Positions 51,001 through 63,163 of a DNA stretch of 64,000 nucleotides are shown here, in pieces. Origin of the DNA: Apostichopus japonicus (lineage: Eukaryota > Echinodermata > Holothuroidea > Aspidochirotida > Stichopodidae); NCBI RefSeq assembly GCF_037975245.1, contig NC_092574.1:9893713-9957712 (forward strand). Reading direction: 5' to 3'. A program made the translations under genes and the position numbers. Each line of letters begins with the position of its first letter. The first letter of the stretch is position 1. The notes under the pieces are model-generated. The model was given only the letters and a program-made list of their open reading frames with translations. It was not told the DNA's origin and searched no databases.

Positions 51001-54000
51001 TTCTTGCAAGGCCCGTAGTCAGAGTAACCCATTTTTTTTGGGGGGGGGCACATCAACGCAGGGGGTTCGCCGTCCTAGGGGAGGGTTATAAGGGGAGAGG
51101 GTTCCCCCTCCCTTTTGACAAAAGTTTGCTTATCTCAGTGCCTAGAGGCCAAGTGATGCACAATTAGGTTATTGTTGGCCTAGGCCATAAAACTGATTAA
51201 AACTGGGCGGTAGTTTTGGTGGTTTATATATGTTTAATGGGATAGGAGTTTTTTTCCGTACAAAACCTTACCATTTTTTATTGAGCTAGAAATTTGAAGA
51301 AAAAAATTGTTGAAGGGGGGGCCACGTGTCTCCCGTGATCCCCCCTCCCGCGGCTACTTGCTTGCATATTTTACCGTAAACCGCTTCCTAGAGAGTCAGC
51401 TTGTAATATAAGATTAACCGCTTGAAACAATTCTATTCTCAAGTGGTCTATCGTAAGCTTTTCGCTTGCCTGCATAATATCCTGCCATGCGATCAAGACA
51501 AGATGTACCGTTGTGTTACGCAGGTTAGTTCAGTTGCAATACCATTCACACCTCTTGTTGTATATATAGCCGTTATGATGACCACAACCGTATAGTACTC
51601 AGAATTCATTACAAGACACTACACTTTGGCTTTTCTAGTATTTCCCAACGAAGTTGAGTTAATGTTTAACTTTGTCCTCGATGCGTTAACGCCTTCTTGT
51701 CAGAAGAGGATTTTTTTTTGGTAACCATTTGCAGTGACGGTGAGTTTAACGTGTATGCGCTGATAGATAATATCCATGCCAACACACAAACAATTTATTG
51801 CGTGTCCAATCAACCCATGGTAGCGAACACCATGAACTTACATTACTACTCGAAGGGAAACGAATAGGGCAACACTATTTCATCTAGACTACTACACGTC
51901 GTACCGCACAAAATTATTAATATATCTTTCTTAGAGAAGAAGAAAAAGTTTAAGAAGAAACGTGTCTTTTCAACGAAGTAAAAGGAAATTTATTTGAAAT
52001 ATTTAAGCAGTTTCGCCCCATACCGGTTACGATCAGGTGAGATATATATATATGTTTTATCTTCTCGAGAAGTTAACACAATTTAATAAAAAGATAGGAA
52101 TGATGACAATTCCACGTGATCTTCGAAGCATTGGTTTACTGTAAACGAACGAAATATTCTGTTTTCTGTAATTTAGGGCATGTGGTTTACATATTTTGTT
52201 TTTTACTTACTTGAATTTTACTTTTTTTTAAAAGATAAAACGAATGAATCGATAGAAGAGAAGGTACTAAGAGAAATATCCAATCTCTGGTAGTAGGATG
52301 AAATAAAACTGAGACAAAAGCGTAACATACTTTCTTGTAAAAAATGTGGAAACAGATCGTTATATTTATGGACATACATCATTTATTATTCATATTGTTG
52401 AGAGTTAATATTTGATTTGATTTGAAAGAAAAGTCCAGGTAATTTAGAACAGATGTCGTGATGACATAATATACACCGGGTGTTGCCACATGCATTCACA
52501 AAATACTAACAAATGTAAGAAAAGGAAATGAAACTTATAAATATCTTCGTCATACAAAATGCTATGAGGATGTGTTTTTTTGTTACCTAAAGATTAAAAG
52601 AACCTCAAGCAGTTTAACTAGGTAACCAAGGTAACTGAACTGACGTCACGTGGGAGCATGCTAGTGATATATTTACGACTAGTTACTCGCTGACTTTGGA
52701 GAAGAAATTGATTAAAATTAACAAGACTCTTTTTGTTTTGGCATTCGAAATGAGAAGATGCTGACCGCGGTTTTAGACTTAAAACAACCTTGTCTGCAAA
52801 AAGTAAGCAATTAAGACACGAAACAAAAGAAGCAGATACTGTTGAGTTCAAAGCGCCAAGTTCCCATAACAACAAATTATGTTTTTAAATTCAGGAAAAT
52901 TTACTCAAATATAAACGTTTATTATTTATTCTTAAATGTTATTTGTACTTATTATGTACTAAACGGAATATGAAAATGAACAAAGATATTGTTACATAAT
53001 CTATTGTTAGTTTATTATCAGTCAGTATGAGTATTTACTTGAAGAAGTAAAAGTTGGTGTATCACCAATCCCCTCCATCCCGGATTCTAAACCTAATCAT
53101 TGTCCCCTCCCTAACCCGCTCCCCCACTGTGTTCGAAGATATTGTGCCAAAAGAAATATGAGAGTAGTAACATACGCCAATTTGTAGAGTTTTAATGCGA
53201 GAGGCGCATCTACCCTCTTGAACTGAGGGATGGGAGGGGGAAAGGGAGGGCTAAGTTGTTAAGACGACCAGAGGAGGGGTGTACGTGAGAAATTTTGTTA
53301 AACTGAAGAGCAATTGTGCTAACTTTTGAAACCAAGTCGAAGATTTTCGACTGTTTAGGTTGCACAAAGAATACCTGTACTATATATTGTACAATATATA
53401 TTTTATGTCTGCCAGTGGGGGGAGGGGGATCTGAATTATAATATTGTAATAAATAAGAAAACAAAACATATCAAATTGATGAACAATGTGGCGCAATGAT
53501 ATCATATTTAGACTTGATCAAGTCCTAAACCTAACACGTGAAGGAACTTTAAATTTGTGATATCTCACAAAATGGAATGATATTTTGCTTAGTAGTTTGT
53601 GTGTGTCTCATGTAAGCTGCAATCGACAAGCAATGACGTACGGACGCCTACACACACACACTGGAAGATTGTCTACAGGCTATATCAGCAAGTTTGTCTT
53701 CCTATCAGGTTTTTTGACAGCAATTCCTTTCGTCCTAAATGACGATGACCAAAATAGATAAATTACGAACATTAATTGCGAAAACTAAGTTTCTTCAGGT
53801 AAAGTGTTCTACTCTGTCCGTCCGCCTGTCTTTCTGTCCTTCTGTCTTTATGTCTGTCTGTCTGTGTTTATGTAAATCTGGGCCAACTTTCAATTATAAG
53901 ACAAGTAGACAGTTACCCCCCCCCCTCCCTCCCCCGCCTCACCGCAGCCTGCCTCCCCAACCCACTACCTCGCGGTTTAAATGAAGACCAACATAACGCC

Positions 54001-54860
54001 TATACTGGAGTAAACCTTCACGACACTGCGTAACAATTTGAACAAACCACACATATATAGATTAAAAGAACAGGAGCGACGTTATAATTTCTTTAACTGT
54101 ATAATATTAATCGTATAACTTCCGCTGTACCAATATTCAAGACACCACCCTCTCTTTAAGCAATGGCTATTTCGTATTTGTCACTTATTATATTATATTA
54201 ACATATTACGAGAGTCTTTGAACTTTGTTCGGCCGTTGTTTGCTGACTGGATAACTATTCCAATAGGAGTGGAGGCAACGCATAGTTTGGACAGAACGGA
54301 CACTTGCCAACGTCAACAAAACATAGAATGGTTGCCGGGAGAAATAAGATCGGACAGATGCTATAAAAAGAAAAGAGTTATGATATGAACAGATCCCTTC
54401 AAGTTGGCGTTACAACAAAACAATGAAAACATGTTAAGGAAACCATTGTTGCTAACAACAAAAGAATCAGTCGCGTGTAGGCAAACACAATTAGCTCGGC
54501 GATACCGGTAGCCTACACACACTTGGGATTTCGAAAAAGTTGTGAGTTGTGTCAGTACAGACTATGCATTTCTTTGTTCTTTGAGTTTTCAATAATGTAG
54601 GCCTATCTTATATATACGGGGCGCGGATCCAGGGGGTGGGGATGTGGGAAGGGATGGTGTATCCCACCCCCCAAACAAGGTTTGTATTTTAGCACAAGCT
54701 TTTTTTCTTGCATTGCAGTCGGAACCAGCGACCCCACGCTTAGAATTCTGAAGTGATTGGCCTTTCAGAGATCTTGAAATATTGCGGCAGGAATAATTTT
54801 CTCAAGTTAATGTTAGAAGCCATATATTCTAATACATATATTATATACTTATCTTTGCAG
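48030..54860. other. Divergent intergenic region between ASIC and the (TDAA)n gene
   Basis: No exon could be supported over about 6.8 kb. The region has GAGGAT-type purine repeats at 49400-49440, poly-T tracts, poly-G runs, a hAT-like repeat copy at 49667-49900, and a possible CAGGGGCGGATCC-type element end near 54618. Both flanking promoters should lie here. Confidence 0.5.
49667..49945 (+). mobile_element. hAT-like repeat copy (partial), same family as 59041-60256
   Basis: It starts CAGTGGCGTAGGAAGGTACT and shares the stretch from GGTGGCCTCAGATGCAATTT to TTGGTGCTCCAAATG with 60003-60114. The right terminus is not clear. A distant CCTACGCCGCCACTA near 50841 could be the other end of this or another element. 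Confidence 0.6.
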
Positions 54861-54874
54861 ATACATATACAATA
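54861..54874 (+). other. 5' UTR segment after a splice acceptor, (TDAA)n gene
   Basis: ATCTTTGCAG at 54851-54860 is a good 3' splice site 14 nt before the ATG at 54875. The gene therefore probably has at least one upstream non-coding exon, which I could not place. Confidence 0.5.
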
Positions 54875-56521
54875 ATGGGCAGGATCATCATCAACGTCAC
54901 GTACGGCGCCGTGCTTATTCTTGCGACATTCTCTGTGGCATTCACTCAATCAACCGTCCTTTACACCGATCTGATGAAGACTGAAGAGATTACTTTCCTG
55001 ACAGATGCACCACCTGGAACTACTCTTGCCAGAGACCTACTGACGACGGGTGCAGCAACCAGGGGTGACGATTTAACGAGAGCTGCCACTAATGCTGCAA
55101 CTGACGCTGCCACTGACGCTGTCACTGACGCTGCCACTGACGCTGCAACTGATGCTGCAACTGATGCTGCAACTGATGCTGCAACCGATGCTGCCACTGA
55201 TGCTGCCACTGATGCTGCCACTGATGCTGCCACTGACGCTGCCACTGATGCTGCCACTGATGCTGCCACTGACGCTGCCACTGACGCTGCCACTGACGCT
55301 GCCACTGACGCTGCCACTGACGCTGCCACTGATGCTGCCACTGACGCTGCCACTGACGCTGCCACTGACGCTGCCACTGACGCTGCCACTGATGCTGCCA
55401 CTGACGCTGCCACTGACGCTGCCACTGATGCCGCCACTGATGCCGCCACTGATGCCGCCACTGATGCTGCAACTGACGCTGCCACTGACGCTGCCACTGA
55501 CGCTGCCACTGACGCTGCCACTGACGCTGCCACTGATGCTGCCACTGATGCTGCCACTGATGCTGCCACTGACGCTGCCACTGACGCTGCCACTGACGCT
55601 GCCACTGACGCTGCCACTGATGCCGCCACTGATGCTGCCACTGATGCTGCCACTGATGCTGCCACTGATGCTGCCACTGACGCTGCCACTGACGCTGCCA
55701 CTGATGCTGCCACTGATGCTGCCACTGACGCTGCCACTGACGCTGCCACTGATGCTGCCACTGATGCTGCCACTGACGCTGCCACTGATGCTGCCACTGA
55801 TGCTGCCACTGACGCTGCCACTGATGCTGCCACTGATGCCGCCACTGATGCTGTCACTGACGCTGCCACTGATGCTGCCACTGATGCTGCCACTGATGCT
55901 GCAACTGACGCTGCCACTGATGCTGCCACTGACGCTGCCACTGACGCTGCCACTGATGCTGCCACTGACGCTAACACAGAAGGTGATGGAATCACAAAAG
56001 CTGTCACAACTCAAAGTAATCCGGTGGATGCAACGACTGGAACTACTACTATAGCTACGACGAAAAGTGTTCCTTCTACAACATCATTGGTTACAGAACT
56101 CGGGCAAACAGAAACTGTTGTCTTTACGGATTTCACAACTTCTAAGCTCACAACAGCGACTGCGGCAAAGACGACGAAAACCTCGCCACCGGTCGAACCT
56201 ACGTCGCCGTCCTCGAAAAGACCCACGGAACCTGCCGGGTCTAAAGAGCCATCAGGATCGTCAAACCCAGAGAAATTGAGCGGTGGTGCAATTGCCGGTG
56301 CCGTGATCGGTTCGGTAGCTGGTGCTGCATTGATTGTCGGTGGCTCGATAGGTGGTTATTACTACTATTCAAAGGGTAAACGTACTATTCAACCAAGTGA
56401 CGACACCCAAGAATTAAAATCGTACACAAATCAAGACGAAGAGGCGGAGATTGGAGGGAAGGGATCCCCTCCTCCTGTAGAGGAGGTCCATGTTAACAAT
56501 GGAGTAGAGGATAACGTCTGA
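54875..56521 (+). CDS. Type I membrane protein with (Thr-Asp-Ala-Ala)n ectodomain, 548 aa
   Basis: I do not recognise a family. Residues 1-25 form a signal peptide (hydrophobic TYGAVLILATFSVAFTQS). Residues about 66-367 are roughly 73 TDAA units encoded by a 12-bp repeat (GCTGCCACTGAY); the central Ala is replaced by Val in a unit near each end. Residues 370-465 are a Thr/Ser/Pro-rich stalk like mucin linkers. A Gly/Ala-rich transmembrane helix (about 469-495, AIAGAVIGSVAGAALIVGG) with GxxxG-like spacing follows, then YYYYSKGKR and an acidic 50-residue tail. The dense threonine suggests O-glycosylation and a surface or mucin-like role, as inference. The coding region is one exon; AATAAA lies at 57115-57120. 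The repeat is also open in other frames and on the other strand only because its period is a multiple of three. Confidence 0.8.
   Translation: MGRIIINVTYGAVLILATFSVAFTQSTVLYTDLMKTEEITFLTDAPPGTTLARDLLTTGAATRGDDLTRAATNAATDAATDAVTDAATDAATDAATDAATDAATDAATDAATDAATDAATDAATDAATDAATDAATDAATDAATDAATDAATDAATDAATDAATDAATDAATDAATDAATDAATDAATDAATDAATDAATDAATDAATDAATDAATDAATDAATDAATDAATDAATDAATDAATDAATDAATDAATDAATDAATDAATDAATDAATDAATDAATDAATDAATDAATDAATDAATDAATDAATDAATDAATDAATDAVTDAATDAATDAATDAATDAATDAATDAATDAATDAATDANTEGDGITKAVTTQSNPVDATTGTTTIATTKSVPSTTSLVTELGQTETVVFTDFTTSKLTTATAAKTTKTSPPVEPTSPSSKRPTEPAGSKEPSGSSNPEKLSGGAIAGAVIGSVAGAALIVGGSIGGYYYYSKGKRTIQPSDDTQELKSYTNQDEEAEIGGKGSPPPVEEVHVNNGVEDNV
55085..55975 (+). 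repeat. 12-bp coding minisatellite, about 73 units
   Basis: The unit is GCTGCCACTGAY. The main variable base is the Y, the third base of the Asp codon (GAC or GAT); when C it forms a CpG with the next GCT. Rarer changes are GCC to GCA and GCT to GCC, also silent. The period keeps the frame in any expansion or contraction. Confidence 0.97.
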
Positions 56522-57114
56522 AACTAGAGATAACATCATATTTTCGGGAGACAATGCACGGATATAGCCTTACCATGCGTATTAATAACCAGTATTATAT
56601 ATAGTGATATCATTACTACCTGACGTCAATGTGACTATAATGCAGTGGTGGGTGATGTGCATGAGAGGTAACCACATACAAGAGTTGAGCTGCGTTCCAT
56701 TGTTTATAATACAGGACAATGCATATCCCGTTTATTCATTCGTCTTTCATATACATTAATGATTTCTTCTCTTTCAAAATGAATGGCAAGCTGAGTGGTA
56801 TATGGTGTAATCCTTGAATTTTACGCCCAAGTTTTATATGCAAATTAAGTTAGGTGTCGCTGTTCGTTTCAAAGAGTATGTATGCGATTGCCTTCCCCAT
56901 AACAAAACTATAAAGGAGAAGGATGTGGAAACATAAACTGCTTTAAGTCACGGGCAGATCCAGGTTGGGAGGAGAGGGGTATAAAGGAATGTCTCTCTTG
57001 CATCTATGAACTAAACATTAGCTACGGATATGTTTCTCAAAACAGGTACATTTCAAGTTATTAAATAGGCTATCCTTATGAATTATGCTGTGTCTTTCAA
57101 TAACAATACATGAA

Positions 57115-57120
57115 AATAAA
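57115..57120 (+). terminator. Candidate polyadenylation signal of the (TDAA)n gene
   Basis: AATAAA about 600 nt after the stop codon, followed by a T-rich run at 57128-57140. It is consistent with a 3' end but not proven. Confidence 0.45.
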
Positions 57121-59040
57121 CCGTAGGTATTTTTTTTTTTCGAAGTTATCTTTCTATACCTATTTCAACCAAACAGTTGAGAGTGTGGTTGATTGGGTTG
57201 AGGGGCCTCAAGAGGCAACCATTCAAAGAAGATAAACACAAAATTAATTTTGGTCGATTTGTTGGGTTAGGGAGTTTACTATTTTTTTATATTTTTGTCT
57301 GCACTTAAAAATGCTAGTTTTACTTGTATATAAATATTTTAATGCCAAAATATGTTTCATCCGTTTAATCAGTTTTTTTTTTCTCTTTTGTTTGTTGTAG
57401 TTGTGACTCTTAGAAAATATATATTTTAGGTTGGTTGACGTATATAGCAATACTTCATATATATTACACATTCTTGTAAATGATATTGTCATTGTTGACA
57501 ACATGAGAACAAGAAGGAGCTAATGTAGATTTTGTAAAGGGCTATTCGAGTTAAGGCTTTGTAAGCTTTAAGACGTCTACCCTGAACAGATTTAATCAGA
57601 GAAAGTGATTATTTTATGTTAATTGCAATAAGATGACGTAATTATTGAGTCATCAGCTGAATGTATAGAAAGGCTGCGCTACTCTTAGTAAACAGCTTCG
57701 ACAATGGAACAATGAATATTAATAGCTATTCTCACATTCTTCATGTAACTTTTAAAACTTGTTCCAAAGATCAAAATTATCTTGTTCTTATCTTGAGACC
57801 AAGCAAATCATCGTTTTTCATATATCCGATAGCAATGTTATTGTTTTCATGAAACATTTTTTTATAAAATGCTTAAAGAGAGTGAGAAAAAGTGTTCTTT
57901 CATTCGGAAGGTTATGGAGTTAAAAAGACTATAATGTTGTCCATTATGTGACATGAAAGTGCGTTTAGGAAGGAATGGTACATAATCGATGGGAAATTTT
58001 AATCAAGGTAACAATTTGAAGACATTTATAAGTAGGATTACTCACATTCTCGAAGAAAATTTCTTAAGCAAAAACATCTCAACATAAGTGTCTCATTGGT
58101 ATGATTTTAAGACTTTTTTCCAAGTCTGTATATCTGTACATATATGAATATACATAAAAACTGAAATTCCGTCCAACTAGAACAACTCTTATTAAGCTTT
58201 ATATTACCAACAACTTAGGTATCAGCTGTTTAGCGAGATATTAATCTCTAAATTAATGGGTAAATGTTTCTTCTGCATATGTTGGTTTTCTTTTCTTTTT
58301 GGTATATTTTATCATAATATGATAAATTTGTTTCGTTTGATGACGAGTCAAGTTTAATATTAAATCATGATTCTTAATGAATATGTACTTATTTTGTAAG
58401 AAGACGTTCTCTTTCCGCTCTTCTGTTTTCAGTTCATCTTTGGTGCTCAGCTTGAAGATAACAAATTGTACCATTTAATCGTGATAGGTGCCAATAACCC
58501 TAACTTTGCCAGCTAGGTACAGTCAAAAGTGTCCACAAACCTTCCAATTTCTCAATAACCCTCGCTTTTCAAAACACCGGTACCTGTTTTGGACGCGGCC
58601 ATGCATGAGGTCCAGGTAGTCCCAGCTAGCACGTTAATGTTATCTGCTTGCTTGTGAAAGATATATGCCGGGGAAGGAAATGCATAATATTTGGTTCATA
58701 TACCATCATATAACAATAGTGGTAATAAGGGTGGTACTCTGTTTTGTTGTAATGAAAAATGGCATCCATTTAGAAAATGTTCAATTCTTACAAGGGGCAA
58801 ATTCCATTATTGTTAACTCAGTTTTGTTCTACATCCCTTCCCTGGTTTGACCCCATATGACCTACACCCTCGTCACCCTCTTCCATTGTGTTCTAAAACA
58901 TAATGGAATTCAATCAGCTCCCTGCGTTAGATCACCAATTTTATTGCTGTTATCAAAAATAATAATACAAAAACTTTTCCAAACTAGGCCTACTGCTATA
59001 AATATGAGGTCACAATTAATGTTTGGTTTGTATAAAGTTA

Positions 59041-60256
59041 CAGTGGCGTAGGAAGGTACTTTTGAGTGGGGGGGGGGCTGAAGGCCGGCCTGGGGGAGGG
59101 GTCTAAGGCAGCGGCGTAACGGTGAGTCTGGGGGCCCCTGGGTCCAGGGAAGGAAGGGCCCCCTGGCTGCTGCGGAGAATCAACGAGCGCGGAGCGCGAA
59201 GTCCCAAAGGCGTGGGTCAAGCTCTGGGGTTCTACAAGCTCTCTGGTGCAATCTAAGCCGTATATGGAACATTTCTTGGTGATTTTATCGACTGAGATTT
59301 TGGGGAAAATCTGCGTTCATAGACACATTTTTGATCCGCCTTGTCTGTGATACTGGGAACATGAAAAATGTGTTGCAAAGCTAGAATACATAAAGAGATT
59401 GAAATTTTGGCAAAATATCAGCAAAACGGTGGAAAATATGCCAAATTCGATTTACTGTATGATACGGAAACATACAAATCCACACACAAATCTTAGGCAT
59501 CGGCGATTTGGCCGATAGCTGAGGAAAGCATCAGCCAAAGGGGTTCAAAATATGCCAAATTTGTGGGCCAGTTATCGGCCAATATCATGTGGCAACCCTG
59601 ACCGAGAGCGAATTCATTGAATTAGAGGCGCTATTTCGCTATAATATGTACTATCGTAGCCTATCAAGTTCCAGTGTGTACTTCAGGCTCTTGAGTCAGT
59701 CGTGCGGAAAGAAGGATACGAGATTTGCAGTTGCAGGGGCATAAGATTTATGACGAACGTATTCACGCACAGAAAAATATGTCCATTGTCTCGTTTATAG
59801 TCTCCTTTTCCAACGAAAAAGTGCCGTTTCAAAAAGAAAAAGAAAAAAAAGAGTACCCCTCTTCTAAGTTCTGTACATCAGTGCAGCGGGGCCCCCTTTG
59901 GTCGGGGCCCCTGTGTTTGCCCCGTCCGAACCCATAGGCGTTACGCCGCTGGTCTAAGGGTAGGGGGTGTCCCCCTCCCATTTGGAATTTTTTGCATTTT
60001 CAGGTGGCCTCAGATGCAATTTGGTGCAATATAGCACACTTCAACACCCACTCCATTTTGTAAACTTAATTTTGTATTTTCACCTGGCCTTAGATGCAAT
60101 TTGGTGCTCCAAATGGGATTTTTTTTTCTCATTTGGAAATGAAAAAGGGGTTTTCTGACTTGCGAAGCGGGGGGGGGGGGCGGAATGATACTTCCGCCCC
60201 TCCACATTTTTCACTGGGGGGATAGCGCCCCCAGCCCCCCGGTTCATACGACCTTG
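59041..60256. mobile_element. Outer hAT-type non-autonomous element
   Basis: The left end CAGTGGCGTAGGAAGG and the reverse-complemented right end CAAGGTCGTATGAACCGG are imperfect inverted termini. Perfect 8-bp duplications, TAAAGTTA, flank it at 59033-59040 and 60257-60264, as expected for hAT transposition. Without the inner insertion it is about 365 bp and has no transposase. A related copy lies at 49667. Confidence 0.8.
59109..59951. mobile_element. Inner hAT-type non-autonomous element nested in the outer one
   Basis: The 843-bp element starts CAGCGGCGTAACG and ends CGTTACGCCGCTG, perfect 13-bp inverted termini. Its target duplication is GTCTAAGG at 59101-59108 and 59952-59959. The interior has no intact transposase frame. 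It inserted after the outer element, because it splits that element's sequence. Confidence 0.9.
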
Positions 60257-61630
60257 TAAAGTTACATCCTAATCTAACAACTTCGTAGTCTTCAAAGTGT
60301 TTTCACGTCTGTGAGTAAAATTTATACAGCTGAAACAAATCCTAAACACATTAAATAACGTTGATTGTCTGCCGCAGCGACCATGATCAATGAAGTCTAT
60401 ATGTAAAAGAATTATATACGAACATTAAAAAAAAATGGTACTAAAAGCTAACCTGCACTGGGAGGAATAAAAACCATCCTTTCAGAGAGTACATTGAATC
60501 GACATAAAGTATATCTAAGTATGATCATTATAAATATATCTTTTCCAAGTCTATACATTCCATTACGTGACATTGTTTTTTTCCTTTATGGCGTCGATTT
60601 ACTGATCGAAGTGTAATTTGTTGTATTCTTTTCTGAAAATGAAAAATTGTTTTACCGATTGAAACCATAAGACTGTAGGGCATTCTAATAAATTATGTTA
60701 TTTAGAAAAAAAAAGAATAATTGTTTCGTACTTCTTTTATGAAAGTAAATGTTATTTGTATTTTATATGAATTCATGCGACGGTATATTGATAACACCGG
60801 GAAAACAAGCACTGATTGAAGAAGATCCGTTGCTATATGATCGAAACGTCAGGCTGTCTATAACGTTTAAACACTTTCAAAAGTATAAGCTTCAACTAAA
60901 ATTGCTTAAGACATTAGTAAGACATGTGAAAGGAAGTTATTTTATGAAGTTAATCAGCCAGATAAGTATAGGCATATATTTGAAGTAGCCGAATGGCTTA
61001 TTACTTACACTTCGCGACGGGACCTATCCAATTTACAGGTTGTTAGCTGATGTTGGATTTTAATGTTCTTAAAATGAGCTGAACTTTTGAAATAAACATG
61101 CGGCCATCTGTCATGTGTATAACAGTGACTAACAGTGAATAAAACCTGCGATTTGAAGTTAGTCTTCAATTGAAGGCTAACTAGTTATAGGCCTACCTAC
61201 AATTACGTTCCTTTGTAGGTAAAGTAAATAGTCCAGCTACATTACCTGACGGGCCTCGAAAGTTTAAATTAAAGTGACAATTTCAACTGAATTAAATAAG
61301 GTATTCAAAATACAATCTTGACTAATGGCAGCATTGTTAACGGTCTTCAGCACATCCAAAGTAAATGTTGGCCTTTACTCATTATTTATGTGACATTCTT
61401 GGTAGCAGCCACTGCTGCAACAATAAAACACCAACATCTAGAGCTATGAATTGGTTTTACGGCTGGTTTATACAGAAAATAAGTTCCATCAAGCAAGTCG
61501 TGAAGTTTGGACGAGCTAGTAGTGGGTATAACGTATATAAGCTACCTCACACATGCTTGCTTTTTCTAGCATTTCTAAAATATAGCAGATAATTTGGTCA
61601 ATTTGGTCATATGTGCAATTGTAGCTGAAG

Positions 61631-63163
61631 ATGTTGAAATCGAAAAGCTTCGTAAAGAAAACTCGGAAGGGAAGTATTATTAAAGTAGTGAGGGAACATT
61701 ACTTGAGAGATGATATTTGGTGTGGTTCCCAGGCATGTTCGCAATGTAATCAGCAAGAGCTAATCTTGGAGAAATCTCCCTCCAGTGGAAGTGATATCTG
61801 CAAGTTCCCTCATTACCTTCTGCCAGACACCAACGTGGTTTTGCATCAGGTACTCGACAGTAACTTTGCTAACACTAAACTTTCAAGTATTTTGAAGACT
61901 GAAAACTTGAGAAATGAGTTAACATCAGTAATGATTTAATGGAAACAGTTAATTTAACTTACTGACACATCTGGTAGGTTAGATTTTTAAAGGTTAAAGC
62001 TGTAATGTAGGGTATTGGTTCATTACGAGAAGTCATTCATATGCTTTACGAAACTAGTACTAGTGCTAGGCCTAAGTTAGGCTACGTTACTGGGAAACAC
62101 ATTTGCAACAGACGTACCAGTTACGCGAATTCGAAATCAGTCTGCCAAGTTCAAGCAAAACCACGGGCAGTTATAAGTATAACACAGTTTCAACTTGGCG
62201 TTGACCCCTACGAAGTTAACATGGGAACTGGGAGTTCAGGGCCCTGAGCTCGAGTGCATAATGTACCAATATCTCAGTACAGGTGCATAGATATAGACCT
62301 AGGCCTAGGCTAGGTGCTAAAATTGCTAATTGAGAATCATGCTACAAATTTAAGTCTCTGTAATCCCATGTAATATGTAGCCTATGAGCATAGGTGTATT
62401 GTATTCTGTAGTTTTAGTCTGTGTATAATTCTTATCTAGGTACAGTTTATGTATTTCCAGGGATGTGTAGCTCACATACATTCCTGGTCATGCAACTTGG
62501 TCATGTAGGCCTACAGTAGGCTACATATTGAATAACAGCGAATAAAGATAGCTAACCAAAAGCATAGAGCACAGGCCATCATAGTGCCAATTTTCCTTCT
62601 TTGTGTCTCTAAAACATTTAAAAAAAAAAGTTTAGCCTAGCCTGGATTGTTTGTCAGGGACTTCCTATTGTGTGTGGACTCTAAAAACCTGGGCTCCCAT
62701 TCAATTAGGCTATCCATCCTACCTACTAACTAGGTTACAGTCACTAATTGTTACTGTACAAGTGTAATCCTATAAGTCAAGCCTATTTTGTTGTAGAAAT
62801 GTGTATCCTGCTACTGAATTGTTTTGCAGCCTGCATGGCTTCCATGTTACATTATACAACAATTGTGTGGTATGGGGAAATTGTTAATTCATGATGTGTT
62901 TAGACCTAATCAGATGCAGTAGTCCAAGACCCACCGTGAAGTGCAAGGGTTGGAGTGGTTGGAGGGAGGAATGTGGGAAAGCAATGCATGCTGTTGGTAT
63001 TGCTTTAATTGTATTTTACTTTCTTTAATTTTGATTTTATTTGCACAAGTTTATGATTTGATGATCAAAATACAGGAACTTTTCCCTTTTTCTCTTACAG
63101 GTAGACATCTTGGAAGATGAAATCATCAAAAACTGTATTTTTCTCCAAACAGTCCAACAGGAG
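61631..63163 (+). CDS. DIS3: DIS3 (RRP44) exosome ribonuclease, 5' part: first two coding exons
   Basis: Catalytic subunit of the RNA exosome, with PIN endonuclease and RNB 3'-5' exonuclease activities. Exon 1 (61631-61849, 73 codons) starts MLKSKSFVKKTRKGSIIKVV, continues REHYLRDDIWCG and holds three cysteines of the CR3 motif (CGSQACSQC). It ends in HYLLPDTNVVLHQ, the first PIN-domain block with its metal-binding Asp. Exon 2 (63101-63163) encodes VDILEDEIIKNCIFLQTVQQE. Both exons are phase 0 with good splice sites (CAG|GTACTC, TTACAG|GTAG, GAG|GTAAGA). The rest of the gene, including the whole RNB domain, is beyond the right edge. Start codon context is favourable (A at -3). Confidence 0.93.

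Larger units (their letters stand above)
56522..61630. other. Intergenic region between the (TDAA)n gene and DIS3
   Basis: Apart from the nested elements at 59041-60256 and the poly(A) signal, I see no supported gene; open frames here are short and lack splice or family support. The DIS3 promoter presumably lies in the last few hundred bases, without an obvious TATA box. Confidence 0.5.

Noticed and set aside
55085..55975. Antifreeze-type protein, because Ala/Thr repeats recall antifreeze glycoproteins
   Set aside because: Those use Ala-Ala-Thr triplets and are secreted; here each unit has an Asp, the period is four, and there is a membrane helix. Resemblance is compositional only.
54961..56014. 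Long open frames antisense to, and in other frames of, the (TDAA)n array
   Set aside because: A 12-bp repeat without stop triplets is open in every frame that lacks a stop in the unit. Only the plus frame has a signal peptide, stalk, membrane helix and natural ends.
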